Of a stretch of 38,985 bases of DNA, positions 13,406 through 23,400 are shown piece after piece. Both the position numbers and the translations under genes were made by a program. The stretch is from an uncultured Brachyspira sp. (GTDB lineage: Bacteria > Cyanobacteriota > Vampirovibrionia > Gastranaerophilales > Gastranaerophilaceae): NCBI GenBank assembly GCA_900321895.1, contig ONYB01000074.1, positions 1 to 38,985 of the forward strand, read 5' to 3'. The first letter of the stretch is position 1. Each line of letters opens with the position of its first letter. A model generated the notes under the pieces. The model was not told the DNA's origin and did no database searches. It was given only the letters and a program-made list of their open reading frames with translations.

Positions 13406-14338
13406 TTATAAAAGATTAATTTCCAACCCTTCGTACGCAAGAATAGCTTTGTCAGAATACGATTTGTACTGTTCTTTGATGAGGTCAAGTTTTTCGTCAT
13501 CATAAGACGGGTCAAAGTGGAAGAATACCAATTTTTCTGCCCCGACTTGCTCCTGACACTCAAGTGCCATATCAAAAGTTGAATGTCCGTAGCCCTGTTT
13601 TGGCACGTATGAATTCAGGTAATCCTCTGTTGTGTACTGCGAATCGTGGATTAAAAGGTTACAGCCTCTGGCAAAGTGAGCCAATCTTCTGTCACCGCCC
13701 TTGTAACTTTCTTTATCTGTAGCATAAACAAGAGTTTTGCCTTTATAAGTAATCTTGTAGATTATGACGCCCTCTTGCGGGTGTGCATAAGAACGGTAGC
13801 AGGTAATCAAAACGTCGTCCCCTTCTACCTTTGCATCCTCTTCGTTCTCAATTCTTTTGATAATCGGAGGTTCGCCGTGACGAAGAATTATTCCTTCGGT
13901 TTCAGACAAATCTTTTATGTTTAAATTTCCAGCAATATCGCCCAAATCCACAGGGAAAGACTTGCCGAACAAAAGTGTCGCAAGCTCATCCGAAAGAGTT
14001 TCGTTGTAATTAACGTTTCCGAAAACATTTATAACCGAACTCGGAACATGTATCGGCTTGAAGAAAGTAAACCCTAAGATGTGGTCTTGGTGAATATGCG
14101 AAATCAAAACCGTAGCGTTAATCGGAGTTCTTTCGGCAGGCGTAATCCCAGATGTAATGTAGTTTTCCATTAATTCATCGCCCGCATCAATCATGCCTGT
14201 ACCTGCGTCGAGCAAAATCAAATGTCCGCCGACATAAACCTCTACGCAAGAGGTGTTTCCGCCATATTTCAGAAAATTTTTTTTCGCAAGCGGATAACTT
14301 CCTCTGACACCTCTAAATTTTACTTTAAATTCATCCAT
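13406..14338 (-). CDS. Metallo-beta-lactamase-fold hydrolase (phosphodiesterase/RNase Z-like branch)
   Basis: The 310-residue protein has a complete metal site: HIHQDH (81-86), His186 (SYAHP), Asp208 (YATDKE) and His252 (GYGHST). It also has the N-terminal FRGVRGSYP and GGNTSCVEV strands, typical of the MBL branch that includes cyclic-nucleotide or cyclic-phosphate phosphodiesterases. The true substrate cannot be told from sequence. Start 14338 is chosen because GAGGT lies 7 nt upstream and the family motif begins at residue 7; a longer frame would run into the preceding gene. It begins 16 nt after the metallophosphoesterase gene, so the two phosphodiester-type hydrolases are probably cotranscribed. 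Confidence 0.87.
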   Translation of the reverse strand: MDEFKVKFRGVRGSYPLAKKNFLKYGGNTSCVEVYVGGHLILLDAGTGMIDAGDELMENYITSGITPAERTPINATVLISHIHQDHILGFTFFKPIHVPSSVINVFGNVNYNETLSDELATLLFGKSFPVDLGDIAGNLNIKDLSETEGIILRHGEPPIIKRIENEEDAKVEGDDVLITCYRSYAHPQEGVIIYKITYKGKTLVYATDKESYKGGDRRLAHFARGCNLLIHDSQYTTEDYLNSYVPKQGYGHSTFDMALECQEQVGAEKLVFFHFDPSYDDEKLDLIKEQYKSYSDKAILAYEGLEINLL

Positions 14339-14354
14339 TTCGATACCTCGATTG

Positions 14355-15329
14355 TTATTTCTTAATTTCATAAACTCCGTTTTGGTCTTTTGCGTCGCCC
14401 GAATATACGTTAGAACCGAATACAAGCAATTTTGCAAGTTTTTGGACTGTTTTTTCTCGGGTTTCAACAGTTTTGACGTCAAAAATTACTTTGTGCCAAG
14501 TATTGCTGACCGTCACGACACGGAACGCATTCGGGTAAGACACCAATGCAGGCGAACTTACGTACAAAACATTTCCTCTCTGCGTAATTTTTGAGGCATG
14601 ATAGTGACCCTGAAAAACGCCGATTGGATTTTTGTATTTTTCAATGGTTGCCTGAACTTCACCGGCATTCAAGAGTTTGTGACCTGAGCTCGGGAACGGC
14701 TCAATAATCGGCACATGCATAAAAATTAAGACCGTGTCTTTTTGAGATTTTTCAAGCTGTTCGTCCAACCACGTCAACTCCTCCTTTGGAATTTCGCCGT
14801 TAGAAGTAAGTCTATCCATGGGAATTGTGTCCAAAACTATAACTTTGTAGCCCTTTTGCGGTACAAAAGAGTAATAAGGTTTTTCAAATTTGAAGTTTTC
14901 GTTGTGTGCTCTTACGATATCAAGATAAAGTTTTTTGTTCAAAAAACCGCCAACGCAACGGTCATGGTTTCCGATTGTGATATACCAAGGCACATTGAGT
15001 TTTTCGGCATAAGGCATAAATGCTTCCAACTCTTTTTCGTACGGTGTGTTAATCTGGTCGCCCGTGAACATTACAAAATTTACGCCACTCATTTCGTTAA
15101 CCTGATTAACAGCATCCTGCAAAAGTTTTGGAGATTCACCCGTCATTTTGAATGTGGTATTTTGCCCGTTTGAGGCAAAATGCACATCGCTAAGCTGAAC
15201 AAATTTCAGGCTCGAATCGCTGTAGCACTGCAATCCGTAAATCATAACGCCCGCAAGTGCAAGGGTTATGCACCAGTTTGCAACTCTAGCCCAGAGAGGT
15301 TCTTTTTTCTTTTTATATCGTCTTTTCAT
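14355..15329 (-). CDS. Membrane-anchored metallophosphoesterase
   Basis: The 324-residue protein has a Lys/Arg-rich N-terminus and one hydrophobic anchor (about 17-35), leaving the catalytic domain probably on the periplasmic side. All calcineurin-like metal motifs are present: DVH (48-50), GDQIN (90-94), GNHD (120-123), His205 (FMHVP) and GHYH (241-244). This arrangement is the purple-acid-phosphatase/CpdA-like branch, with possible substrates ranging from cyclic nucleotides to lipid headgroups such as UDP-diacylglucosamine; none can be chosen. It follows the TPR gene after 2 nt and precedes the MBL gene, so the three form an operon. Confidence 0.88.
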   Translation of the reverse strand: MKRRYKKKKEPLWARVANWCITLALAGVMIYGLQCYSDSSLKFVQLSDVHFASNGQNTTFKMTGESPKLLQDAVNQVNEMSGVNFVMFTGDQINTPYEKELEAFMPYAEKLNVPWYITIGNHDRCVGGFLNKKLYLDIVRAHNENFKFEKPYYSFVPQKGYKVIVLDTIPMDRLTSNGEIPKEELTWLDEQLEKSQKDTVLIFMHVPIIEPFPSSGHKLLNAGEVQATIEKYKNPIGVFQGHYHASKITQRGNVLYVSSPALVSYPNAFRVVTVSNTWHKVIFDVKTVETREKTVQKLAKLLVFGSNVYSGDAKDQNGVYEIKK

Positions 15330-15331
15330 AA

Positions 15332-16327
15332 TTAGTAATTCTCATCATCGTCTGTTGTGCTGTCTAATTGTGTCTGTTCGCTCGTCGCAGGCGGAGTTTC
15401 CTGTGGTTTTTCAGCCGGCGGTGCGGTTCTTACAATAGTTTTTACAGCCGCTTTTGCTTCATTATACTTCGCATTTAATTCTTTATCATCCTCAGATAAG
15501 ATGACTGCTTTATCGAGGTTCAAAAGAGCCTCGTTGTAATCCTTCAACCCCAAATAAGCCATTCCAAGGTACTTGTAAATTTCGGAGTTGCTGATTAAAT
15601 TTGTCAGAGGTTCAAGAATATTTTTTGCCTGTGCATACTGACCTTTTTTGCACAAAATCATGCCCTGCAACAATCTGTACATAACATCATCGTTTAGTGC
15701 TAAAGCTGTCACGATTTCGGTTTCAGCGTCATTGTTTTGACCCATCATAAAGTAGGCTTTCGCTCTGACATAGTAGGCAAAAGCGTCTTGTTGATTGAAG
15801 TACAAAAATTTTGAAATCGGCGGAATTACACCTTCATAATCCCCCATATCGTACCTGCAAAGTGCTATCGCCAAATAGGCTTGCACGAAATCAGGGTTAT
15901 ACTCGAGAGCCGAATTGAACGCAGCAATCGCCATGTTGTAGTTTTTAAGGTCACGATAATATTCGCCCAAAAAGTTGTAAAATAAAAATCCGTTTGAATT
16001 AGCGGCTTTTTTGAGATACTCGAGGGTCAAATTGCTGTCCCCGTTGAATTTTGCAACCATAGCGTTATAAATCGAACTGTTTGTACGAGTTGCGTAAGCC
16101 TTGCGGTCATTGGAATTAAACCTGTTAAGCATAGAGATAATGTCTTTTACCTGAGAGTTATTCGGGTCGATAGATAAAATACGGTTGAAATAATTTATGG
16201 CATGCGGGTAATCACCGATAATACAATAGTTTCGGGCGATATCCATATAATCATCCACCATCTCGTTTGCCACAACAGGAATTGCTGACATCGCAAAAAT
16301 CAAACAGTATAACAACAGTTTCTTCAT
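15332..16327 (-). CDS. Exported TPR-repeat protein
   Basis: A 331-residue protein with a classical signal peptide (KKLLLYCLIFAMSAIPVVA, cleavage probably after residue 20-21) and about eight tetratricopeptide repeats. Clear examples are YPHAINYFNRILSIDPNN, YNMAIAAFNSALEYNPDF and YNEALLNLDKAVIL. The C-terminus is a Pro/Thr/Gln-rich, acidic tail (APPAEKPQETPP...DDDENY). It is the first gene of the TPR-phosphoesterase-MBL cluster. Start 16327 is chosen because the signal peptide begins there and a -10 box (TACAAT with TG extension) ends 6 nt upstream; the frame open to 16375 lacks a ribosome binding site. It is predicted to be read from a leaderless mRNA. Confidence 0.85.
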   Translation of the reverse strand: MKKLLLYCLIFAMSAIPVVANEMVDDYMDIARNYCIIGDYPHAINYFNRILSIDPNNSQVKDIISMLNRFNSNDRKAYATRTNSSIYNAMVAKFNGDSNLTLEYLKKAANSNGFLFYNFLGEYYRDLKNYNMAIAAFNSALEYNPDFVQAYLAIALCRYDMGDYEGVIPPISKFLYFNQQDAFAYYVRAKAYFMMGQNNDAETEIVTALALNDDVMYRLLQGMILCKKGQYAQAKNILEPLTNLISNSEIYKYLGMAYLGLKDYNEALLNLDKAVILSEDDKELNAKYNEAKAAVKTIVRTAPPAEKPQETPPATSEQTQLDSTTDDDENY

Positions 16328-16333
16328 AATTTT

Positions 16334-16342
16334 ATTGTAGCA
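16334..16342 (-). promoter_or_regulatory. Extended -10 promoter of the TPR operon, predicted leaderless start
   Basis: On the minus strand: TGC (16342-16340) then TACAAT (16339-16334), followed by 6 nt and the ATG at 16327. No good -35 is seen, consistent with an extended -10 promoter. Confidence 0.6.
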
Positions 16343-16482
16343 TAAAAAGCAAGAAAAACACTTGCAAACTTTCACAAAATACTACACTGGAGCATGCTAC
16401 ATCATGTTGCACGAAAACATGGATTATTTGCAAGAGTAAGGCTTTCAAATTTAGAGCACTACGTTTTTCTTCACAACACACA

Positions 16483-16723
16483 GGTTAATAGGTGAATAAG
16501 TAAATTCGCCCTGCGGGCTCGTGAATAAGTTCAAATCGGGTGCTATGCACCAAAACTACTTTTGAGCGTAGCGAACGATAAGAACTTATTAGCAGCCCGA
16601 GCAGAGGCATGAGCGGAGCGAAAGGTGAGCAAGAATCAACGGAAACGTTGAGTTTTCGTTGTGATTGCGAACGGTGCCGTTTTATGCGAGGGCGTATTTA
16701 CTTCGTCACTTATTCACTTCTCA
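16483..16723. repeat. Palindromic interspersed repeat, copy 2
   Basis: The block 16530-16589 matches copy 1 closely: GTTCAAATCGGGTGC, a GGTGC/GCACC hairpin with a different loop (TAT versus GTT), then GAGCGTAGCGAACGATAAGAAC. The left arm (16483-16530) carries GTNAATAR-type units and a GCCC/GGGC hairpin, and equals the reverse complement of the right arm of copy 1. The right arm has diverged, with a TTATTCACTT remnant near 16710-16720 and an extra hairpin with GAAA loop (16636-16651). The 437-bp region 16328-16764 holds no gene. Confidence 0.7.
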
Positions 16724-16764
16724 AAGATGGAAACCTTCCGCTCGTTCCAGCCAAAAACCCTTCA

Positions 16765-17718
16765 CTAGCTTTCAATCAGCAAACTTGCACCGATGACGCC
16801 TGCGGTGTTACCGAGTTGAGCAGGAACTACTTCTACAGCTTCGCCTGCGATTTTCATTGCACGCTTTTTGAGTGTTTCTTTTAACGGTGTCATCAAAATC
16901 TCTCCTGCGTCTGCTACTCCGCCACCCACAATGATTTTTTCAGGGTTAAGAAGGTTTACGACACTTGCCATGCCTATTCCGATGTATTCACCCATAATTG
17001 TGAAAATTCTTTTCGCTACAGGGTCACCTGCTTTTGCAGCTTCGCAAACAATATACGGTGTAATCGGGTTGCTATTTGCCATTTCACGGAATTTTGTAGA
17101 TTTTCCGCCTCTAATGTAGTCTTCTGCCATTGCAACAATAGATGGCCCCGATGCAAATGCTTCCAAACATCCGGTATCTCCGCAACCGCAAATCGGGCCG
17201 TCATTCATTTGAAGTTTGATGTGTCCGATTTCGCCTGCCGCATTTGATGCTCCACGAACAAGTTTGCCGTTTACAATTAATCCCGAGCCGATACCTGTTC
17301 CGACGGTGATACAAATTAAGTTTTCACAGCCTTTGCCCGCACCGAAATTCAATTCGCCGAGTGCCGCACATCTTACGTCATTATCAACTCGTGTCGGAAT
17401 ATGAAATTCATCTTCAATAAGTTTTGCAATCGGAACATCAACCCACCCAGGGATGTTCGGTGCAAGTCTTACGATACCCGACTTGTAGTCAACTTGCCCA
17501 GGAAAACCAAACCCGATACCTTCAATATTTTTTGGTTCAAGTTTTGTTTCTTTAAGCAAATCGTAGATTGCCTGTTTAATATTATTTACAGTATATTCGT
17601 AACCCATTTCCGCACGCGTCGGAACAGAATTTGAATATTTAATCTTTCCCTTTTCGTCAACAAGTGCGATTTTTACGTTTGTACCGCCAACATCTATACC
17701 AATTCTGTTTTTTCCCAT
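16765..17718 (-). CDS. glcK: ROK-family glucokinase
   Basis: The 317-residue protein phosphorylates glucose with ATP. The ROK features are complete: the N-terminal phosphate loop GIDVGGTNVKIALVD (7-21), catalytic Asp114 within VDNDVRCAALGE, the GTGIGSG loop (140-146), the sugar and zinc residues E163/H166 (GEIGH) and the zinc cluster CGCGDTGC (177-184). Glucose is the likely substrate from overall similarity to bacterial GlcK, but other hexoses are possible. AGGGAGC precedes the ATG, and a TATAAT box about 30 nt upstream gives a normal leader. It is divergent from uppS and stands alone. Confidence 0.92.
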   Translation of the reverse strand: MGKNRIGIDVGGTNVKIALVDEKGKIKYSNSVPTRAEMGYEYTVNNIKQAIYDLLKETKLEPKNIEGIGFGFPGQVDYKSGIVRLAPNIPGWVDVPIAKLIEDEFHIPTRVDNDVRCAALGELNFGAGKGCENLICITVGTGIGSGLIVNGKLVRGASNAAGEIGHIKLQMNDGPICGCGDTGCLEAFASGPSIVAMAEDYIRGGKSTKFREMANSNPITPYIVCEAAKAGDPVAKRIFTIMGEYIGIGMASVVNLLNPEKIIVGGGVADAGEILMTPLKETLKKRAMKIAGEAVEVVPAQLGNTAGVIGASLLIES

Positions 17719-17767
17719 TTTTTAGCTCCCTTTTTTAATAATATTATTATAATATGACAAACAAAAA

Positions 17768-17796
17768 TTTATGAAAAGATGTTTTTGTGCTATTAT
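17768..17796 (+). promoter_or_regulatory. Promoter of uppS-rdgB
   Basis: TTTATG (17768-17773), 17-nt spacer, TATTAT (17791-17796) with TGC just before it. Predicted start near 17803; the leader carries AAAGGAT. Confidence 0.6.
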
Positions 17797-17826
17797 TTTC
17801 TTACGGAATTTAAAGGATAAGAAGTG

Positions 17827-18567
17827 ATGATGACCGAAAATAAAGAGCAAGAAATTATTAATATAGTAAAAAATACTGATTTAAAGCATATCGCAGTGAT
17901 TATGGACGGCAACAGACGTTGGGCGAAAGAGAAAAATCTTCCGTCTGCATTCGGACACAAAAAAGGTGTTGATGCACTCAAAACCGTTATGTATGCCTGC
18001 GACGATTTCGGGATAAAATATTTGACCGTTTACGCATTTTCTACCGAAAACTGGAACAGAAAAAAAGAAGAAGTTGATTTTTTGATGAACCTTCTTGCGG
18101 AAACGATTAAAAACGAATTGCAAGAAATGCACGAACACGGCGTTGTAATTAACTTTATCGGCGATTTGACAAAGTTGAGCGACAAGTTGCAAAAAATTCT
18201 TGCAAATGCGGTAGAAGTGACAAAAAATAATTCGGGTGTTCATCTTCAAATCGCATTCAACTACGGTTCTCGAGATGAAATTGTTCATGCAGTAAAAAAT
18301 ATCGCCCAAAAAGTTAAGTCCGGCAAACTAGACACGGAAGAAATTACGGAGGATATAATCGCAGAAAACCTCTACACAAAAGACATTCCCGACCCTGATT
18401 TGTTAATCAGAACAGGTGGCGAGATGAGAATTTCTAATTATCTTTTGTGGCAAATCGCATACTCTGAACTGTTAGTTACCAAAAGATACTGGCCTGAATT
18501 TGACAAAAATGCACTCGCTGAGGCTGTTTTGGAATTTAACAATAGGCAAAGACGTTATGGAAAGTAG
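17827..18567 (+). CDS. uppS: Undecaprenyl diphosphate synthase (cis-prenyltransferase)
   Basis: The enzyme (246 residues from this start) extends farnesyl diphosphate with cis-isoprene units to the lipid carrier for peptidoglycan and surface glycans. Signatures are HIAVIMDGNRRWAKE (catalytic Asp27), the YAFSTENWNR segment, and RTGGEMRISNYLLWQ near the C-terminus. Three start codons lie in a row (GTG 17824, ATG 17827, ATG 17830); I chose the first ATG, after AAGGATAAGAAG. In most bacteria uppS sits between frr and cdsA; here it is separated from them and paired with rdgB, whose start follows after 7 nt. Confidence 0.95.
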   Translation: MMTENKEQEIINIVKNTDLKHIAVIMDGNRRWAKEKNLPSAFGHKKGVDALKTVMYACDDFGIKYLTVYAFSTENWNRKKEEVDFLMNLLAETIKNELQEMHEHGVVINFIGDLTKLSDKLQKILANAVEVTKNNSGVHLQIAFNYGSRDEIVHAVKNIAQKVKSGKLDTEEITEDIIAENLYTKDIPDPDLLIRTGGEMRISNYLLWQIAYSELLVTKRYWPEFDKNALAEAVLEFNNRQRRYGK

Positions 18568-18574
18568 TTTGTTT

Positions 18575-19144
18575 ATGAAAATAGTTTTTGCAACGGGAAA
18601 TCCACACAAGTTAAAAGAAATTAAAGAAATCGCAGGGGATACGGATATTACGTTTGTCTTGCCAGCAAAGGGTTTTAATCCTGTTGAGAACGGCAAAACT
18701 TTTGAAGAAAATTCTCTAATTAAAGCAAGAGAGGCTGCAAGAGTTTCTCAAAGTCTTGCATTAGCTGATGATTCAGGATTGTGCGTTGAGGCTTTAGGCG
18801 GTGAACCGGGGATTTATTCCGCTCGGTATGCCGAAACTCCTCAAAAACGTATTGATAAGCTGCTTTCTGCTATTAAGCCGTTTGAAAATCGTAAAGCAAA
18901 ATTCGTCTGTGCGATGACTCTTGTAAATGAAAATGGGGATAAAATTTTTTCTGCAATCGGTGAATGTCACGGCAAAATTGCGTGGCAACAAGCAGGTTGC
19001 GGCGGGTTTGGTTATGATCCGATATTTATTGCAGACGGGCAGGACAAAACTATCGCAGAACTTTCGCAAGACGAAAAAAATTTAATTTCGCACAGGGGTA
19101 AAGCATTACGAAAAGTGCTCAAATGGCTAGGCGAAAATTATTAG
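18575..19144 (+). CDS. rdgB: XTP/dITP diphosphatase (HAM1/RdgB family)
   Basis: The 189-residue protein hydrolyses non-canonical purine nucleoside triphosphates (ITP, dITP, XTP) and so keeps them out of RNA and DNA. Motifs: KIVFATGNPHKLKEI at the start, ALADDSGLCVEALGG (catalytic Asp65/66), GFGYDPIF and SHRGKAL near the end. The start is set at the family's first residues, 7 nt after the uppS stop. An alternative ATG at 18557 would overlap uppS and add six residues. It is the second gene of a two-gene operon with uppS. Confidence 0.95.
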   Translation: MKIVFATGNPHKLKEIKEIAGDTDITFVLPAKGFNPVENGKTFEENSLIKAREAARVSQSLALADDSGLCVEALGGEPGIYSARYAETPQKRIDKLLSAIKPFENRKAKFVCAMTLVNENGDKIFSAIGECHGKIAWQQAGCGGFGYDPIFIADGQDKTIAELSQDEKNLISHRGKALRKVLKWLGENY

Positions 19145-19166
19145 CCACCTTACCTATAGGGATTTG

Positions 19167-19195
19167 TTGACATCAAAATTTCGTTATTATAAAAT
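19167..19195 (+). promoter_or_regulatory. Promoter of the RND efflux operon
   Basis: Perfect TTGACA (19167-19172), 17-nt spacer, TAAAAT (19190-19195). The predicted leader is about 64 nt. It includes a GC-rich GGGGC...GCC fold followed by eight T residues (around 19217-19240), which could attenuate transcription weakly, and then GGGGAG before the ATG. Confidence 0.75.
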
Positions 19196-19265
19196 TGTGT
19201 TGCGAATACAACAGAGGGGCTTTTTGTGCCTTTTTTTTATAAAACCACAAATCAGGGGAGCAACA

Positions 19266-20420
19266 ATGAAAAAAAATATTATAATTCTTGTCTTAATCGT
19301 AGTAGCAGCATTACTTTTCAGGTACGGATTTTCCGTATACGACAGAGTAATGCAAACAAAAGCAATGAGAAACAAGAAAGCACCTGAGGTTACGGTTGCA
19401 GACATTCAAGAAGCTGAAATCATCAGGAGTTTTGAAGCTCCGGGGCGTGTGGTTTCAAAATATCAGGTAAACGTAATGGCACGTATCGCAGGATATTTGC
19501 AAAAAAGTTACTTCAAGGAAGGTGATTTTGTAAAAGCGGGTCAAACCCTTTTCCAGATTGAACCTCAAGAGTTTTCAAACGCATCAAACGTTGCAAAAGC
19601 AGATGTTGAAAACACAAGAGCTCAGTTAGTTTACGCAGAAAAACAACTTGCTCGTGCCAAAGAACTTGTCGCAAAAGATTACATCGCAAAATCTCAATAT
19701 GACAACCTTTTGGCACAACGTGACGCCTTGAGAGCCCAACTTGCGTCCGCTCAAGCAAGATACAACGACAGCAACAGAAATCTCGGTTACACACACGTAA
19801 AAGCTCCTGTTGACGGCAGAATAGGTATTATTACCGTAACTCTCGGAAACTACGTTTCCCCGTCATCTGGTGCATTGACCACAATTAACAGTACAAACCC
19901 GATTTATGTGACTTTCCCGCTTGATAGTGATGATTTTGATGCACTTTCGATGGCTGACGGAAGCAACAATATTAACAGAAAAACAGAAATTTACTTCTCA
20001 AACGGACAAAAATACCCGCTGAACGGTGTCCAAGATTTTCACGATAACAAAATTGATCAAGCAACGGGTACGGTCACGATGAGAGCCACTTTCCAAAACC
20101 CGAATAACCAGTTATTACACGGCGAATTTGTCACCGTTAAATTATATTCTAACAAGCCTGTCAAAACTCCTGTAGTTCCGCAGACAGCAGTTCAGGAAAA
20201 TCAAGCAGGCAAATATGTTTACAAAATTGACGACAAAGGTTTGCCACAACTTACTTACATCAAAATCGGAGCACAAAACGGCACAAGCTGGATTGTTAAT
20301 GAAGGCTTAAAAGCAGGTGACAGAGTAGTTATTGACGGTATTCAAAAAGTTGTTCCGGGGCAGCCTGTAACAATCAAAACCACAATAGACGCAACTCCTG
20401 CTACTGCCACTCAAAAATAA
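19266..20420 (+). CDS. RND efflux periplasmic adaptor (membrane fusion protein)
   Basis: The 384-residue HlyD/AcrA-type adaptor bridges the inner-membrane pump and the outer-membrane channel encoded next. It has an N-terminal hydrophobic anchor (residues 4-22), a first lipoyl half (VNVMARIAGYLQKSYFKEGDFVKAGQTLFQIEP), an alpha-helical hairpin rich in Ala, Lys and Gln, and the second lipoyl half (TYVKAPVDGRIG-like segment). Beta-barrel and membrane-proximal domains end in GDRVVIDGIQKVVPG. Start 19266 is supported by GGGGAG; a longer upstream frame has no ribosome binding site. Substrates cannot be predicted. Confidence 0.93.
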   Translation: MKKNIIILVLIVVAALLFRYGFSVYDRVMQTKAMRNKKAPEVTVADIQEAEIIRSFEAPGRVVSKYQVNVMARIAGYLQKSYFKEGDFVKAGQTLFQIEPQEFSNASNVAKADVENTRAQLVYAEKQLARAKELVAKDYIAKSQYDNLLAQRDALRAQLASAQARYNDSNRNLGYTHVKAPVDGRIGIITVTLGNYVSPSSGALTTINSTNPIYVTFPLDSDDFDALSMADGSNNINRKTEIYFSNGQKYPLNGVQDFHDNKIDQATGTVTMRATFQNPNNQLLHGEFVTVKLYSNKPVKTPVVPQTAVQENQAGKYVYKIDDKGLPQLTYIKIGAQNGTSWIVNEGLKAGDRVVIDGIQKVVPGQPVTIKTTIDATPATATQK

Positions 20421-20484
20421 TAAATTTCCCCGCAACATATCAAGGGAAAACTCGCTTTTTACACAATAATTAGGGATATTAAAA

Positions 20485-23400
20485 ATGTCAGAAAATTCAG
20501 GAAATATATTTATCAAACGACCAAAACTCGCAATCGTTATTTCGCTTGTCATAATGCTTGCTGGTATGTTAATGATTACGACGTTACCATTGGAGGAATA
20601 CCCGTCAATCACACCTCCGCAGGTTGTAGTCAGTGCAACTTATGCCGGTGCGAGTTCGGACGTAATCGAATCAACAATCGCTGCACCTGTTGAAGCACAG
20701 TTGAACGGTGTTGAAGACATGATTTATATGTCCTCAACTTCCCGTAACGGTTCTTACGAATTGACCCTTTATTTTAACATCGGAACAGACCCTGATATGG
20801 CGGTCGTAAACGTTCAAAACAAACTTCAACTCGTACAACCGAGATTGCCGGAGGAAGTTAAAAGATACGGTATGACCGTTCAAAAGACCACGGGTGGTCC
20901 GGGGTTGGTAATGATTTCCATAAATTCCCCGAGCAACACTTACGACTCCTTATACATCGCAAACTACGCATCTATTTATATTAAAGATGAACTTGCACGT
21001 ATCAAGGGTGTAGGTAAAGTTTCGGTATTCGGTTCTTCCGACTATTCAATGAGGGTTTGGCTTGATGCGACAAAAATGGCAAACTTAGGGGTTTCCGTAA
21101 GCGAAGTCAATGCCGCAATTCAGGCTCAAAACATTCAAGCACCTGCAGGCGATTTGGGTGTTGAACCTATGGTCAACAAGCAGTTGATTAAGTTGACCTT
21201 GAGAACAAAAGGTCGTTTGCAAACTCCTGAAGAATTTGAAAATATTATCGTTCGTTCAAAACCTGACGGCTCACAAATCAGGATTAAAGATATCGGACGA
21301 GTTGAACTCGGGGCGGAAAGTTACTCATACTTTTCTCGTATCGGCGGAAAGCAATCCGCAATCATTTCTGTAGCACAGTTGCCGGAAGCAAACGCTATCG
21401 ACCTTTCTAATAAAATTCAGAAAAAAATGGCTGAATTAAGCAAAGGTTTTCCGCAAGGTATCGAGTACAAAATTCAACGTGATGAAACTGAATTTGTTCG
21501 AGAATCAATCAAAGAAGTTATCAACGCAATCGGACTTGCGGTAATTTTGGTAGGTATCGTAACTTATTTATTCTTGGGAAGTGCTCGTGCGGCATTAATT
21601 CCGTTCTGTGCAATCCCTGTATCATTAATCGGTGTATTTATATTTATGAATATGCTCGGATTTTCAATAAACCTTTTGATTTTGTTTGCGTTGGTACTTG
21701 CGGTAGGTTTGGTTGTTGACGATGCTATCGTTGTTTTGGAGAACACTCAACGACACATTCAAGAAGGCAAAGCCCCTCGAGAAGCAACTGAAGTTACAAT
21801 GAATGAAGTTTTTGGTGCTGTTGTCGCAACTTCGTTGGTTTTAATGGCGGTATTTGTTCCTGTTTCGTTTATGTCAGGTATCACGGGGCAAATGTTCAGA
21901 CAATTCGCACTTTGTATTGCTTCATCAATCGGTTTGTCAACCGTCGTAGCACTTTCGCTCGCTCCTGCGTTATGTTCAATGATTTTGAAATCGGGTGATG
22001 AGCACAGTGATTTCAAATTTATTCAAGATTTTGACGAATGGTTTAACAACGTCAGAGATAAATATCTTGAAGGGGCAAAAGTTTTCATCAATTCGCCAAA
22101 ACTCACAATGACCGTGTTTGCGGTAATTGTTGTATCTATTATCGGGTTATTTAAACTTGTTCCGACAGGATTTTTGCCTGTAGAAGATAAAGGTGCGATA
22201 TTTACTCAAATTCAGCTCCCTGACGGGTCTTCGGCATCAAGAACAGACTTGGTTGCAAACGAAATTGAAGAACAACTTTTGAAAATTCCGGGGATTAAAA
22301 ACACCATTACAATGGTAGGTTTTTCCGGTGAAAACACTGCCTTTATCGTATCAGAGCTTGACGATTGGTCAAAACGTAAATCAAAAGATTTGCAAATGAC
22401 ATCAATTTTGTCTAAAATTCAAAAAATGTTTGCAAATTATCCGTCTGCGACAATCGCTTCTTTCTCTCCGCCTTCAATTTCAGGTTTGGGTATGTTCGGC
22501 GGTTTCGAGTTCCAACTCTTGGATAAAGGAGACAGAACCCCGCAACAACTTTACGAGGAAGCTGTAAAACTTATGCAAACCGCAAACAAAGACCCGCATT
22601 TTTCTATGGTTTATTCTTCGTATACGGCAAACCTTCCGCAATTAATGATTGATGTTGACGCACCGAAGGCAATGGCACAAGGAGTTCAAATCACGGAAAT
22701 CTACAACGCTTTGGCGGCATACTTCGGTAAATCTTACGTAAACGACTTCAACAAGTACGGACGTGTTTATCGTGTGTATTTGCAGGCTGACGCACCATAT
22801 CGTGAAAAACAAGCGGATTTGGATAAAATTTTTGTTAAAAATAATAGTGGCACAATGGTTCCGTTGTCGGCGGTCGTAAAAATTAAAAATATGGTTGGGC
22901 CGTATAGTTTGACAAGATTTAATATGTATCCTGCGATTACCATTAACGGTATGGCAAGAAACGGTATCAGTTCAGGTCAGGCAATGAGTGCTATGTCTGA
23001 TATCGCAGATAAAAATCTTCCGAAAGATATGGGCTATGCGTGGTCAGGAAGTTCTCTTCAAGAGCAAAATTCAAGCGGACAAATCGGCCCTATTTTGGCA
23101 ATGTCGCTTGTGTTTATTTATTTGTTCTTGGTAGGCTTGTACGAAAGCTGGATGTTACCGATTGCCGTAATGCTTATTTCGCCGGTCGCCTTAATCGGTG
23201 CACTCTTCTTCCAATACGTTGCGGGCTACTCGCTTGATATCTATTCTCAAATCGGTTTGGTTATGTTAATCGGGTTGAGTACAAAACAGGCAATTTTGAT
23301 TATTGAGTTTGCAAAAGACGCACACGAAAAAGGTATGGCGATTAAAGACGCCGCTCTGCAAGCCGCAAAATTGAGGTTCAGAGCGGTAATGATGACAAAT

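Noticed and set aside
16609..16884. Plus-strand reading frame of 91 codons
   Set aside because: It runs through the repeat and into the 3' end of glcK on the other strand, has no ribosome binding site and no protein-like composition.
19202..19265. Riboswitch in the leader of the RND operon
   Set aside because: The 64-nt leader is too short and unstructured for a known aptamer; at most a weak attenuator-like hairpin is visible.
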